Shown piece by piece: positions 30,900-39,831 of a DNA stretch of 64,000 nucleotides. The stretch covers positions 744,001 to 808,000 of the forward strand of contig CAWCGU010000006.1 of the NCBI GenBank assembly GCA_963795195.1. The letters run 5' to 3'. Both the position numbers and the translations under genes were made by a program. The notes under the pieces are model-generated. The model was not told the DNA's origin. It was given only the letters and a program-made list of their open reading frames with translations, and ran no database searches. Position 1 is the stretch's first letter; each line of letters begins with the position of its first letter. This DNA comes from CAWCGU01 sp963795195 (lineage in GTDB: Bacteria; Actinomycetota; Thermoleophilia; Solirubrobacterales; 70-9).

Positions 30900-33725
30900 G
30901 TGCGGCTGGCAGAGGCCGTACAGGACGCACGGAAGGGCGCCGGGTCGCTGGTCCTGCTGTCGGGCGAGGCGGGCATCGGCAAGAGCCGACTCGCTGCGGA
31001 TATCGCCTCCGAGGCTGCCGGCCTCGTGTTGCAGGGCGCGGCGAGCAGCGGAGCGATCGAGGCGTACGGCCCGTTCATCGCCGCGCTGCGCGGGCACCTG
31101 CGCTCGCACCCCGAGGCCCTCGACGAGCTCGGTCCGCTCAGCGGTCACCTGGCGCTGCTGTTACCCGAACTGGGCTCGGCCGCTGCTGAAAGCGACCGGC
31201 GGACGATCTTCGAGGCGATTCGCAGCTCTTTCGCCCAGCTCGCTGGCGACGAGCTGCTCGTCGTCATCCTCGACGACCTTCAGTGGGCAGACGAGGTGAG
31301 CCTGGAGCTGCTCGCGTCAATCGCACCCGCGCTGCGCCAGATGCGGGCGCTGGTGATCGCCACATACCGCTCGGAGGGCCTGCCACGCGATCACATGCTT
31401 CGCTGGTTGCGCAACGAACTGCGCCGTGGCGGCGAGCTCGAGGAGCTCGTTCTCGACCCACTCGATACAGACGAGATCGGCGCCCTGCTCGGCGAGCTGC
31501 TCCCTACCCGGCCGGCGCCGTCCCTGGTTCGCACGATTCAAGACCGCACGCAAGGCTCGCCGTTCTTCATCGAAGAGCTCGTGGGCGCACTGGTCGCCAG
31601 GGGTGCCCTGCAGAGTGGGCGACGCGGGCTGGAGCTGAGCGCCGAGGAGGGCGTGCCGGTTCCGGACACGGTGCGCGACGCGGTGCTTATGGGCGTTTCG
31701 CAGCTCAGCGAGGAGGCGGGCTCTGCAGCCGAGGCGGCGGCCGTCGCCGGGCAGGCGTTCGACATCCGGCTTGCAGCCGAGCTGTCCTCCGAGGCGGGTC
31801 TCGTCGAGTTGATCGACGGCGGGCAGCTGGTCGAGGGCGAGCCGGGTCGGGCGGCGTTTCGCCACGCGCTGACTCGCGAGGCGCTGTATGCCGAAGTCCC
31901 GTGGCTGCGACGCCGGACGCTGCATCGAAGCTTCGCCGAGGCCCTCGATGCGCGTGCGGGCCCCTCGGCGGAGATCGCTGCGCACTGGCAGGGAGCCGGT
32001 GAGGCCCCGCGGGCGCGTCAAGCGCTGCTGCAGGCTGCACGCGAAGCGGAGGCCCTGCACGCATTTCGCGACGCCGCCAAGGCGGGCCGGACAGCGCTGG
32101 AGGAGTGGCCTGAAGGAGATGACGAGGAGCTGCGGATCGAGGCTCTCGAACGCTACGCCCGCTGTTCGGAGCTCGCCGGCGAGCTCGCGGAGGCGGGCAA
32201 GGCGTGGCGTGAGCTTTCGGCCGTCCGCAGCGCCCGCGGAGAGCGCCTCGCGTTCGGCGAAACTCAGGACCGGCTGGCTTCGGTACTCGCGTTGAAGGGG
32301 GAGCGCGAGCAGGCTTTCGCAGCACGGCGCGTGGCCGCAGAGGCGTACGCGGACAATGGGCGGCCGGCCGACGCTGCGATCCAGCGGCTGACCATGGCGA
32401 ACCACCGCCGTGCCGGCGCCCGCTACTCGGAGGCGATCGAGCTGAGCGAGGCGGTGATCGACGACGCCCGGACGGCCGATCGTCTCGACATCGAGGCGCG
32501 GGCGCTTGGGGTGATGGGCGTGGCGCAGGCGAAGGGAGGAGATTTCACGAAGGGGCTGGCAACCGTACGGGGAGGACTTGCCCTGGCACTCGAGCGCGAG
32601 CTGACGCCGGTCGCCGCGGAGCTCTACCAGCGCCTCAGCCTCGTCCTCTATGACTCGGCCGACTACCGGCGCGCCGAGGAGGCGCTGGACACGGCCCTCG
32701 GGCTCTGCCGGGCGAGCGGAGACGCAATGACGGAGGAGGCTTGCGTCACCTGCCTCATCTACGTGCTGCGCGAGCGCGGCGACTGGCCCCGCGCGTGCGA
32801 GCTGGGGCAGGAACTGGTTGATTCGGGGACTGCGGTATGGGTGGCCGAGGGCCTCGTCGGCGCGATTCACGCGTTTCAGGGGAAGTTTGCGTCGGCGCGC
32901 CGGATGCTTTCGGCCTCACGCGCCGTCTCCTCGTCAATCGGCCACTACAACATGTTCATGGACGCGACGACGGGGCTTGCTCACGTATCCGCGGCCGAGG
33001 GCGCCACCGACGAGGCGGCCGAGCACTGCCGCACCCTGCTCGACCGCTGGCAGGAGAGCGAGGATCACCATTACGCCGTCTGGGGCATCCGCTGGGCGGC
33101 GGTTTTCTTCGCCCAGACCGGCGACCGCCGCAGGCTACAAGCCTGCACCGAGGCGCTCAGCAGCATGGTGTCGGCGGCGGGCCATCAGGACGCGCTGGCT
33201 GCGCTGGCCCAGGCGATCGGTGAAACCGCTCTGCTGGAGGGCGAGAGCGAGTTGGCTGCCGATCAGCTCTCACGGGCGCTGGACCTGCATCGCAACCTCG
33301 GGATTCCGCACGAGCGCGCGCAGATCGAGCTGCGCGCGGGCGTGGCGCTTGCGGCGGCGGGCGAGCGCGAGCAGGCGCTCGAGCGCCTGAGCGATGCATA
33401 CCGAACCGCCCGCAAGCTCGGTGCACGCCCGCTCGCGGCCGCTGCCGCGCGCGAGGTCGCGGAGCTTGGCGACTCGGTCGCCCAGCGCCTTGGCAGCCGC
33501 GCCGCGCAGAGCACCGCGGAGGTCAGCCTCACCAGGCGGGAACTGGAGGTACTCGGCCACGTCTCGGTCGGGCGCACGAACCGCGAGATCGCAGAGCAGC
33601 TTTACCTCAGCCCCCGCACCGTAGACATGCATGTGCGCAACATCCTCCGCAAGCTCGAGTGCCGCTCGCGCGTCGAGGCGACCCACCGCGCAGGCGAACT
33701 CGGGCTCTTGGAGAACCGGTCGTAG
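30900..33725 (+). CDS. LAL-type LuxR-family transcriptional regulator (AAA ATPase, TPR-like, HTH)
   Basis: A 941-aa large ATP-binding regulator. Walker A G-E-A-G-I-G-K-S near residue 22, Walker B L-L-V-V-I-L-D-D-L-Q-W-A-D near 118, then an all-helical TPR-like middle (~350-850) and a LuxR HTH at the end (L-T-R-R-E-L-E-V-L, T-N-R-E-I-A-E-Q-L-Y-L-S-P-R-T-V). The usual N-terminus is just upstream but off frame: M-R-T-Q-T-A-F-V-G from ATG 30856, then R-E-N and E-R-V-R-L-A-E once two single bases (~30882 and ~30891) are removed. The true gene probably spans 30856-33725. A bidirectional terminator follows. It would sense an unknown ligand. Confidence 0.87.
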   Translation: MRLAEAVQDARKGAGSLVLLSGEAGIGKSRLAADIASEAAGLVLQGAASSGAIEAYGPFIAALRGHLRSHPEALDELGPLSGHLALLLPELGSAAAESDRRTIFEAIRSSFAQLAGDELLVVILDDLQWADEVSLELLASIAPALRQMRALVIATYRSEGLPRDHMLRWLRNELRRGGELEELVLDPLDTDEIGALLGELLPTRPAPSLVRTIQDRTQGSPFFIEELVGALVARGALQSGRRGLELSAEEGVPVPDTVRDAVLMGVSQLSEEAGSAAEAAAVAGQAFDIRLAAELSSEAGLVELIDGGQLVEGEPGRAAFRHALTREALYAEVPWLRRRTLHRSFAEALDARAGPSAEIAAHWQGAGEAPRARQALLQAAREAEALHAFRDAAKAGRTALEEWPEGDDEELRIEALERYARCSELAGELAEAGKAWRELSAVRSARGERLAFGETQDRLASVLALKGEREQAFAARRVAAEAYADNGRPADAAIQRLTMANHRRAGARYSEAIELSEAVIDDARTADRLDIEARALGVMGVAQAKGGDFTKGLATVRGGLALALERELTPVAAELYQRLSLVLYDSADYRRAEEALDTALGLCRASGDAMTEEACVTCLIYVLRERGDWPRACELGQELVDSGTAVWVAEGLVGAIHAFQGKFASARRMLSASRAVSSSIGHYNMFMDATTGLAHVSAAEGATDEAAEHCRTLLDRWQESEDHHYAVWGIRWAAVFFAQTGDRRRLQACTEALSSMVSAAGHQDALAALAQAIGETALLEGESELAADQLSRALDLHRNLGIPHERAQIELRAGVALAAAGEREQALERLSDAYRTARKLGARPLAAAAAREVAELGDSVAQRLGSRAAQSTAEVSLTRRELEVLGHVSVGRTNREIAEQLYLSPRTVDMHVRNILRKLECRSRVEATHRAGELGLLENRS

Positions 33726-33821
33726 CTGCGACGACGCCGTTGCGCTCGGCTTTGTGGCTTCTGTGGTCCGATCCACGGAAACTCTCAACGCCGAACGACC
33801 GGTCATGCCGGACGGCCATAG

Positions 33822-33847
33822 AAAAGGCCCGCCGGAGCGGGCCTTTT
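33822..33847. terminator. Bidirectional intrinsic terminator between LAL regulator and RNase P RNA
   Basis: GGCCCGC-CGGA-GCGGGCC is flanked by AAAA on one side and TTTT on the other, so a stem with U-run forms on either strand. It sits 96 bases after the regulator stop and 5 bases past the rnpB 3' end. Confidence 0.8.
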
Positions 33848-33852
33848 CCTTA

Positions 33853-34178
33853 GTGAGCCTGTAAGCCGGATTCTGTCTAGTACGGCCATCCATCTTTGCG
33901 GCCTACCTGGATCTCGCCGGGCCGGGTCGTCGATCCTGCTTGGCCTTGCACCGGACGGGGTTTAGCCAGCCGCCGCGTCACCGCGACGCTGGTGGGCTCT
34001 TACCCCACCTTTTCACCATTGCCTGTGCGCGACTCACGTGATTGTCGCGCCATCGGCTGTGTTGTTTCTGTGCCACTTTCCCGCGGGTTTCCCCGGGTGG
34101 GTGACCCACCGTCCTTGCCCTTCGGTGTCCGGACTTTCCTCGAAGAGGCTCTCACCTCCCCGCAGCCGTACAGCTCAC
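33853..34178 (-). ncRNA. rnpB: RNase P RNA (bacterial class A)
   Basis: On the minus strand the ~326-nt region carries the conserved class A landmarks: GAGGAAAGTCCGGAC near the 5' side, ACAGAAACAACACAGC in the middle, AAGGTGGGGTAAGAGCCCACC, and the 3' ACAGAATCCGGCTTACAGGCTCAC. The ends pair as P1 (GTGAGCTGTA with TACAGGCTCAC). The RNA is the catalytic part of RNase P, which trims tRNA 5' ends. Exact ends are from the P1 pairing and may vary by a few bases. It ends at a strong terminator. Confidence 0.93.
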
Positions 34179-34260
34179 ACCGCCAATTGTAAACGTACGA
34201 GACCGGGTGGTCTCGCAAGGAAGCTTGCCGAAGATCACTCCGGCGACGCCGTGCCCGCTG

Positions 34261-34473
34261 TCAGTCGAGCTCGGTGCCGCAGCCGGTGCAGCCGCGGCGG
34301 GCCAGCAGGGTTCCGGAGCAGACGGGACAGCGGGCCTCGCCGCGTGACTCGAGCTCACGACAGACACCGGAGATGACATCGTCGAGGCTTCGACTCGAGG
34401 ACGGCAGGCCGGTCACCGCCTTCGGATCGAAGAGCCGCGTCAAAACGGTGCGCGAGGTGCTGGTCGGACTCAT
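34261..34473 (-). CDS. Small zinc-ribbon protein in lexA operon
   Basis: A 70-aa protein. A helical N-terminal half (V-L-T-R-L-F-D-P) leads to R-C-P-V-C-S-G-T-L-L and G-C-T-G-C-G-T-E-L-D, a four-Cys zinc ribbon at the C-terminus. The ATG is 2 bases after the lexA stop and its AGGAG site is inside the end of lexA, so the two are cotranslated and should both be SOS-induced. I do not recognise the family; the ribbon suggests nucleic-acid or protein binding. Confidence 0.72.
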   Translation of the reverse strand: MSPTSTSRTVLTRLFDPKAVTGLPSSSRSLDDVISGVCRELESRGEARCPVCSGTLLARRGCTGCGTELD

Positions 34474-34475
34474 GC

Positions 34476-35087
34476 TCAGACGCTCCTGAAGACTCCGACC
34501 ACCTTGCCGAGCACTTCTGCGTCCTTGGTGCGAATCGGCTTGTGATCCTTGTTGGCGGGCTGCAGGCGAACGCGGTCCTTCTCCCGATAGAAGTGCTTTA
34601 CCGTCGCTTCGTCACCGAGCAGGGCCACCACGATCTCACCGTTGCTCGCGTCCCGAGCCTCCTGAACAACGACGAAGTCGCCATCGATGATCCCGGCGTC
34701 CTTCATCGAGTCGCCTCGGATGCGCAGGATGTAGTCGGCAGTCTCTCCGCCGAGCATCGGCGGCAGATCGATGTGTTCCTCGATGTTCGCCTCCGCCAAG
34801 ATCGGATCACCGGCGGCAACGTTGCCGACGACAGGAACGCCTGGGCGCACGACCTTCTTCGCCTTGTCGACAAGCACTTCGATTGCCCGCGGTTTCGTCG
34901 GGTCGCGGCGCAGGAAACCGGAGCTCTCGAGCTTGGCGAGATGCGCATGCACGGTCGACGAAGAGGTGAGCCCTACGGCCTTGCCGATCTCGCGCACGGT
35001 CGGGGGGTAGCCCTGCTTGTTCGCGTAGCGGCGGATGTAGTCGAAGATCTCTCTCTGACGCTTGCTCAGATCAGCTCGGACGTCCAC
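34476..35087 (-). CDS. lexA: LexA SOS repressor
   Basis: A 203-aa repressor-protease. The N-terminal winged helix has Q-R-E-I-F-D-Y-I and G-Y-P-P-T-V-R-E-I-G-K-A-V-G-L-T-S-S-S-T-V near residue 28. The self-cleavage site A-A-G-D-P is near residue 91, the nucleophile in G-D-S-M near 125 and the catalytic Lys in A-T-V-K-H-F near 163, so autoproteolysis should be intact. RecA-stimulated cleavage derepresses the SOS regulon. An own-promoter LexA box lies at 35142-35153. It is the first gene of an operon with the zinc-ribbon protein. Confidence 0.96.
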   Translation of the reverse strand: MDVRADLSKRQREIFDYIRRYANKQGYPPTVREIGKAVGLTSSSTVHAHLAKLESSGFLRRDPTKPRAIEVLVDKAKKVVRPGVPVVGNVAAGDPILAEANIEEHIDLPPMLGGETADYILRIRGDSMKDAGIIDGDFVVVQEARDASNGEIVVALLGDEATVKHFYREKDRVRLQPANKDHKPIRTKDAEVLGKVVGVFRSV

Positions 35088-35141
35088 TCTTACCGCTCTC
35101 CGTTCTCACTCGCAGCAGCTCGCCGCGGCGTTGTTTGCAGG

Positions 35142-35153
35142 GAACACATGTTC
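35142..35153. promoter_or_regulatory. LexA box upstream of lexA
   Basis: GAAC-ACAT-GTTC is an exact GAAC-N4-GTTC palindrome (flanked G on both sides), 54 bases before the lexA start, implying autoregulation. Confidence 0.78.
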
Positions 35154-35225
35154 GGATAGTAGATACCCCTGCGGACGGATGCAAGGCCAGGCACGCAGGC
35201 GCGCAGAATCCCTGCACTGGGCGAC

Positions 35226-35231
35226 TACACT
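35226..35231 (+). promoter_or_regulatory. Putative -10 box (TACACT) of tRNA-Leu
   Basis: TACACT lies 13 bases before the first base of the tRNA. No convincing -35 element is visible at the expected distance. Confidence 0.35.
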
Positions 35232-35244
35232 CTTCGCGCCCTCT

Positions 35245-35331
<87 letters not shown>

Positions 35332-35421
35332 TTTCTCGGAAGCCGTGAAGCCAGCCTTCAACCGGGCGCGCTTGCGGTCTTCCTGCATGCTCAGCATGCC
35401 GCCACTCACTACGGGTGACCG

Positions 35422-36039
35422 TTACCCGGCCGTTGGCACGGTCCGACGCAACTTGCGCATGCCGAGCCGCATCCGACCCTTGACGGTGCCCTGCGGAAGG
35501 GACAGGCGCTCGGCGATCTCAGAGTGGCTCAGCTCTGCGAAGTAGGCAAGTGTGATGATCTCGGCTTGCGCGGGAGGGAGCCGCTTCAGAGCAGCCCGGA
35601 GGGCGCCGGCCTGCTCGCGGTCGGCGATCTGGGATTGCGGAGAGACGGCGGCCGGATCCTCGGTATCGCGCTCCCACGTCATAGCCATCGATGGCCGGAC
35701 GGCCTCGCGGCGAATGGAATCGATGGCACGATGCTGGATGACCCTCAGCGCCCACGAGCCAAAGGAGTCGAACTCGATCCGATAGCTCATGCGGAACCGC
35801 CAAATCGCGAGAAAGCCCTCCTGGACGGCGTCTTCGGCCCGACCACGATCACGGCAGGTGTTACGCGCGATGCACAGCGCTCGGGGCGCGTAGCGGCCGT
35901 AGAGGACCCCGAAGGCACCGGTGTCGCCCCGCCGGACCATGCGCATCAGCTCTGCGTCACTTGCCTGTTCGGCGACCAAGGCGGACAACCTAGTCAGACC
36001 CCTCGTCCACCCGTCGAGGCTCAAGGAAGAAGAGTTCAC
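35422..36039 (-). CDS. ECF-type RNA polymerase sigma factor (SigK-like)
   Basis: A 205-aa sigma-70-family factor. Region 2 shows L-Y-G-R-Y-A-P-R-A-L-C-I-A near residue 47, A-E-D-A-V-Q-E-G-F-L-A-I-W near 68 and S-W-A-L-R-V-I-Q-H-R-A-I-D near 95; region 4 has L-P-P-A-Q-A-E-I-I-T-L-A-Y near 154 and S-E-I-A-E-R-L-S-L-P-Q-G-T-V-K-G-R near 172. No anti-sigma gene adjoins it. The GTG at 36039 overlaps the end of the DUF2294 gene by 50 bases; a later TTG near 35988 is possible. It lies after the DUF2294 gene on the same strand. Confidence 0.85.
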   Translation of the reverse strand: MNSSSLSLDGWTRGLTRLSALVAEQASDAELMRMVRRGDTGAFGVLYGRYAPRALCIARNTCRDRGRAEDAVQEGFLAIWRFRMSYRIEFDSFGSWALRVIQHRAIDSIRREAVRPSMAMTWERDTEDPAAVSPQSQIADREQAGALRAALKRLPPAQAEIITLAYFAELSHSEIAERLSLPQGTVKGRMRLGMRKLRRTVPTAG

Positions 36040-36370
36040 ATGCGATCGCCGGCGCGGTCTGGTTGGCGCTCAGAAAGCCCGTTACCGTCCGTCCCGTCAG
36101 GCGCTCGACCTCGTAGGTGAATTCGTCCTGAGTATCGCTCTGAAAAGCAACCCTGCCGTCCATCACCTCAGCGTTCGCTCCAGCTGCGACCTGGTCGGAC
36201 TCTAGGACGCTGAAGATGTCCTCGAGAATGCAGACGACGATGTTGTCGTTGATGTAAGTGGTCGCCGTCGTGCGGTCGTGGTTATAGGCCTCGCCATAAA
36301 GCTTGACCATCGCCGCCGAGATTGCATCGGTCAACTGGACGCCGTCGAGCTCGTGTTTATCCACGAGCAC
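35990..36370 (-). CDS. DUF2294 family protein
   Basis: A 126-aa protein of the DUF2294 (MpsC-like) family. I-S-A-A-M-V-K-L-Y-G-E-A-Y near residue 16, a T-A-T-T-Y-I-N-D-N-I-V-V-C-I-L-E-D pattern near 34, then R-V-A-F-Q-S-D-T-Q-D-E-F-T-Y-E-V-E-R-L-T-G near 75 are the family signature. The GTG at 36370 is preceded by a GAGAGG site; longer in-frame starts run into Arg/Pro-rich sequence opposite the neighbouring gene. It overlaps the sigma factor start and is likely cotranscribed with it. Its biochemical role is not established. Confidence 0.78.
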   Translation of the reverse strand: MLVDKHELDGVQLTDAISAAMVKLYGEAYNHDRTTATTYINDNIVVCILEDIFSVLESDQVAAGANAEVMDGRVAFQSDTQDEFTYEVERLTGRTVTGFLSANQTAPAIACELFFLEPRRVDEGSD

Positions 36371-36417
36371 AATCAACCTCTCGCACTTGAGCCTCGCGCC
36401 AAGGGGTCGCGCTCGAA

Positions 36418-36423
36418 TAGAGT
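36418..36423 (+). promoter_or_regulatory. Putative -10 box (TAGAGT), leaderless reductase gene
   Basis: TAGAGT ends 6 bases before the ATG at 36430. It is only about 50 bases from the divergent DUF2294 start, so the promoters face away from each other. Confidence 0.45.
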
Positions 36424-36429
36424 CGCTGT

Positions 36430-37665
36430 ATGAGCCCAAAAAGTCGCGACCATGATGTCGTCGTCTTCGGCGCCACCGGCTTCGTCGGCGAGCTGACCGC
36501 CAAGTACCTCGCCGAGCAGGCCCCGGCCGAGGCGAAAATCGCGCTCGGTGGCCGCTCGCAGGAAAAGCTGGAAGCCGTTCGCTCCCGGTTGCCGTCGCAG
36601 GCGGCCGACTGGCCGTTGGTCGTCGCCGACAGCCACGATCGCGATGCACTCGACGCACTGGCCAATTCGACCAATGTCGTAGCCACCACGGTCGGCCCTT
36701 ATTACAAGTACGGCCTGCCGATGGTGGAAGCGTGCGCGGCAGCCGGCACGCACTACGCCGACCTGACCGGCGAGACCTTGTTCATGCGGCAGGCGATTGA
36801 CGCGGCCGACGAGGCCGCCAAGGCGAGCGGCGCCCGAATCGTTCACACCTGCGGCTTCGACTCGATCCCCTCCGACCTCGGCGTCTTCCTGCTCAACGAG
36901 CTGGTCAAGGCAAACGGCGATGGCGACCTGACGGAAACGACGCTCGTCGTCAAGGCGATGCGCGGCGGTTTCAGCGGCGGCACGCTTGCCTCCCTGAAGG
37001 GTCAGCTCGACGCCGGCAAGGCCGACAAGCAGGCCCGCAAAGGCCTGATGGACCCCTACGGGCTGAGCCCCGATCGGGCGGCCGAGCCGAACCTCGGTCC
37101 CGAAAAGGATCCGACCGGTGTCAGCAGCGACAAGCAGCTCGGTGGCTGGCTGGCGCCGTTCGTGATGGGGACGATCAACACCCGCGTCGTTCGCCGCAGC
37201 AACGCGCTCTCCGGCTATGCCTACGGGCGCGAGCTGCGCTACCGCGAGCTGATGCTCGGCGGCAGCGGCCCAGCAGGGCTGGCCAAGGCGTCGGGGATCG
37301 TCGGTGGCCTCGGCGCGATGTTCGGCGGGCTCGCCTTCCCGCCGACGCGCAAGCTGCTCGACCGCTTGCTTCCGGATCCCGGCGAGGGCCCGAGCGAGAA
37401 GGCCCGCGAAAAAGGCTTCTACAAGATCGAGACCCACACGACGACCAGCACCGGCAAGCGCTACGTCTGCAGGATCGCAGCCCCCGGCGACCCCGGCTAT
37501 AAGGCGACCGCGGTGCTGCTGGGAGAGAGCGCGCTGGCACTGGCGCTCGACGAGCAGAGCCTGCCGAAGATCGCAGGCGTATTGACGCCGTCAACCGCGA
37601 TGGGCAACGTGCTGGCCGACCGCCTGCGCGCCGCCGGGCACAGCTACGACCCGATGCCCCTTTAG
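36430..37665 (+). CDS. Saccharopine-dehydrogenase-like NAD(P)-binding protein (trans-acting enoyl reductase type)
   Basis: A 411-aa protein. The Rossmann loop V-V-V-F-G-A-T-G-F-V-G near residue 11, A-L-G-G-R-S near 38, T-T-V-G-P-Y near 85 and H-Y-A-D-L-T-G-E near 108 match the group containing mycobacterial trans-acting enoyl reductases, as do C-G-F-D-S-I-P-S-D-L-G near 145 and M-R-G-G-F-S-G-G-T near 177. It is likely a membrane-peripheral reductase acting on lipid-like substrates rather than a lysine enzyme. Full length for the group. It is monocistronic. Confidence 0.88.
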   Translation: MSPKSRDHDVVVFGATGFVGELTAKYLAEQAPAEAKIALGGRSQEKLEAVRSRLPSQAADWPLVVADSHDRDALDALANSTNVVATTVGPYYKYGLPMVEACAAAGTHYADLTGETLFMRQAIDAADEAAKASGARIVHTCGFDSIPSDLGVFLLNELVKANGDGDLTETTLVVKAMRGGFSGGTLASLKGQLDAGKADKQARKGLMDPYGLSPDRAAEPNLGPEKDPTGVSSDKQLGGWLAPFVMGTINTRVVRRSNALSGYAYGRELRYRELMLGGSGPAGLAKASGIVGGLGAMFGGLAFPPTRKLLDRLLPDPGEGPSEKAREKGFYKIETHTTTSTGKRYVCRIAAPGDPGYKATAVLLGESALALALDEQSLPKIAGVLTPSTAMGNVLADRLRAAGHSYDPMPL

Positions 37666-37742
37666 CAGCCACGACGTTTTGCAGTGGTCTATAGCGGGCA
37701 GATTGAGGGCTGAGTCGTTTCCGGAGGGACTGGCTAGCCCGG

Positions 37743-39146
37743 CTACTGGATGTCGGTCTGCTTGCCGCCGGCCATGAAGAGGTGGGAGATCACGAGCCCC
37801 AGGCCAAGCATCCCGGCGCCCACGTACCACGACTTCTCCATCGCGTCGGCGAAGTCCTGAGGCCCGTGCGCCCCGCCGAGGTCGGTGGCGCCGGCGATGA
37901 TCGTTCCCATCACCGCCATGCCGATCGCCGAGCCGAAGTTGCGGAAGGTTTGGATGATCCCCGACCCCTGGCCGCGGATCGCTTCGGGCAGACGGTTCAG
38001 CGCGTCGGCGTTGAGTGGCGAGAGGACCAGCCCGAAGCCGGCGCCGGTGACCAGCATTCCAACCACGACAGACGGATGGCTGAGGTTGGAGAGCTGCTGG
38101 GCCCAGATGATCATGCCGACGGTGCCGAGCAAGAAGCCGACGGTCACCGGCCGCTTGGCGCCGAACTGATCGAGCCAGCCGCCGCCGATCCGCGAGGCGA
38201 TGAAGAACGAGTAGAACATCGTCAGGATCGAGAAGCCCGCCTGCGTCGGATCCTGCTGCACGGCGACCTGGAAGTACATGCTGCCGAAGAAGAAGACCGC
38301 GAGCCAGGGGCCGAAGACGAGGAACGTGAGCACGTTGTCGACGGCGAAGGGGCGGTTGGCAGCCATCGCGCGGACGTCGATCAGCGGATGGTCGCTGGCG
38401 CGCTCTGCAGCTAGGAAGGCGGCCAGGAAGATCAGGCCGGCCGCGATCGAGCCGATCGTCGCGGCATCGCCCCAGCCCCAGACGGTCGACTGCTGGATGC
38501 CGAGCACGGTCAAGCCCATGCCGGCGACGATCAGGAAGGCCCCGCGCCAGTCCACCGGCGCCGGGTGCTTGACGTCCCTGATCTTCACGAAGGCGAACTC
38601 GGCGAGCGCGAGCGCCGCCACCGGGACGTTGATCCAAAAGATCGCGCGCCAGGTCCAGAACTCGGTCAGGTAGGAGCCGGCGATCGGGCCGATCGCGGTG
38701 AATAGGCCGGCGATGATGAAAAACACGGCAAGGCCCTTGCCCCGCTCCTCGCTGGGAAAGGCGTCAAGCACAAGCACGGTCGCCGAGGGGATCAGCAGCG
38801 CCCCTCCGAGCCCCTGCAGGATCCGGAACGCGATCAGCCAGGTCTCGGCGGCGCCGCCTTCGGGGACCAACCCGCACATCAGCGAGCTGCCGGCGAAGAC
38901 CAGAATCCCGATCGTGACGATCTTGCGGTGGCCCATGATGTCGCCGAGGCGCCCGCCCAGGGCGACGAAGGCCGCGGTCGAAAGCGCGTAGCCCGTGGCG
39001 AGCCACTGAACGCCGGTCTCCGAGAGCCCGAGGTCGCTCTGAATCGTCGTCGCCGAGATCGAGACGATCGTGAAGTCGATCATCACCATCGCCATCGCCG
39101 GAACGAGCGGCCAGAAGACTCGGTATCGGAGAAGGTCCGGGGTCAT
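37743..39146 (-). CDS. DHA2-family MFS multidrug transporter (EmrB/QacA-like)
   Basis: A 467-aa transporter with about 14 membrane helices. The A-M-V-M-I-D-F-T-I-V near residue 20 (D1 motif of DHA2), G-R-L-G-D-I-M-G-H-R-K near 65, and the antiporter motif L-F-T-A-I-G-P-I-A-G-S-Y-L near 140 are clear. The ATG at 39146 was chosen over a long upstream extension that is antisense to the divergent CMD gene; a TAGGGT box lies 10 bases before it. It would extrude drugs or toxic metabolites in exchange for protons. Confidence 0.9.
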   Translation of the reverse strand: MTPDLLRYRVFWPLVPAMAMVMIDFTIVSISATTIQSDLGLSETGVQWLATGYALSTAAFVALGGRLGDIMGHRKIVTIGILVFAGSSLMCGLVPEGGAAETWLIAFRILQGLGGALLIPSATVLVLDAFPSEERGKGLAVFFIIAGLFTAIGPIAGSYLTEFWTWRAIFWINVPVAALALAEFAFVKIRDVKHPAPVDWRGAFLIVAGMGLTVLGIQQSTVWGWGDAATIGSIAAGLIFLAAFLAAERASDHPLIDVRAMAANRPFAVDNVLTFLVFGPWLAVFFFGSMYFQVAVQQDPTQAGFSILTMFYSFFIASRIGGGWLDQFGAKRPVTVGFLLGTVGMIIWAQQLSNLSHPSVVVGMLVTGAGFGLVLSPLNADALNRLPEAIRGQGSGIIQTFRNFGSAIGMAVMGTIIAGATDLGGAHGPQDFADAMEKSWYVGAGMLGLGLVISHLFMAGGKQTDIQ

Positions 39147-39206
39147 TGCGGCCGTCACCCTATACCCGAGACCGCCGAGAGCGCTCGTCGATATCAGCCC
39201 CCGCGT

Positions 39207-39212
39207 TATCGT
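39207..39212 (+). promoter_or_regulatory. Putative -10 box (TATCGT) of the CMD gene
   Basis: TATCGT ends 7 bases before the GTG at 39220. The transporter on the other strand starts 74 bases away. Confidence 0.4.
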
Positions 39213-39219
39213 CCGCGCC

Positions 39220-39816
39220 GTGAGCGACACCCCCCGAATCACACCGGGCACCCGCGCGCAGATCGGCTGGATCAACTACGGCATCGCGCGGGTGATCGGC
39301 GCCGCCACTGGCGGCGCGCCGCCGAACATCTTCCTGACGCTGGCCCGCCACCGCACGCTCTTTCGCAAGTGGCTCCGCTTCGCCTCGGGCCTGATGCCCG
39401 GCGGCAAGCTGCCGCGCGACGAGAGCGAGTTGCTGATCTTGCGGGTCGCCCACGCTACGGGCTGTGACTACGAGTGGCACCACCACGAGAAAATCGGCCT
39501 GACCGCGGGGCTGAGCGCAGAGGAGATCGAACGCGTCCGCGAGGGCCCCGAGGCCGAGGGTTGGTCCCCGCGCCGTCGAGCAATGCTGCGAGCCGCCGAC
39601 GAACTGCTCGCAGACAACTTCATCTCCGATTCCGTCTGGGCCGAGCTGAGCGCCGAGCTCTCGGACACGAGGCTGATCGAGCTCTGCCTGCTCGTGGGTC
39701 ACTACGAGATGCTGGCGGGGACGCTCAACTCACTGAAGGTCCAGCCGGACGCGCAGGCTCTGTCAGGGGGTCCCGGCGCCCGTCTACTTCAGGCGCTCCA
39801 CGCCCGCCGCGGCTGA
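39220..39816 (+). CDS. Carboxymuconolactone decarboxylase (AhpD-like) family protein
   Basis: A 198-aa all-helical protein. The CMD motif is recognisable as E-L-L-I-L-R-V-A-H-A-T-G-C-D-Y-E-W-H-H-H near residue 72, with a single Cys followed by E-W-H-H-H (no CxxC, so peroxidase activity like AhpD is unlikely). G-L-S-A-E-E-I-E-R-V and A-A-D-E-L-L-A-D near 115-140 follow as in gamma-CMD-like proteins. It diverges from the DHA2 pump and is followed by a 53-bp hairpin repeat at 39832. Substrate unknown. Confidence 0.84.
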   Translation: MSDTPRITPGTRAQIGWINYGIARVIGAATGGAPPNIFLTLARHRTLFRKWLRFASGLMPGGKLPRDESELLILRVAHATGCDYEWHHHEKIGLTAGLSAEEIERVREGPEAEGWSPRRRAMLRAADELLADNFISDSVWAELSAELSDTRLIELCLLVGHYEMLAGTLNSLKVQPDAQALSGGPGARLLQALHARRG

Positions 39817-39831
39817 GCCCGCCGCCGCCAA

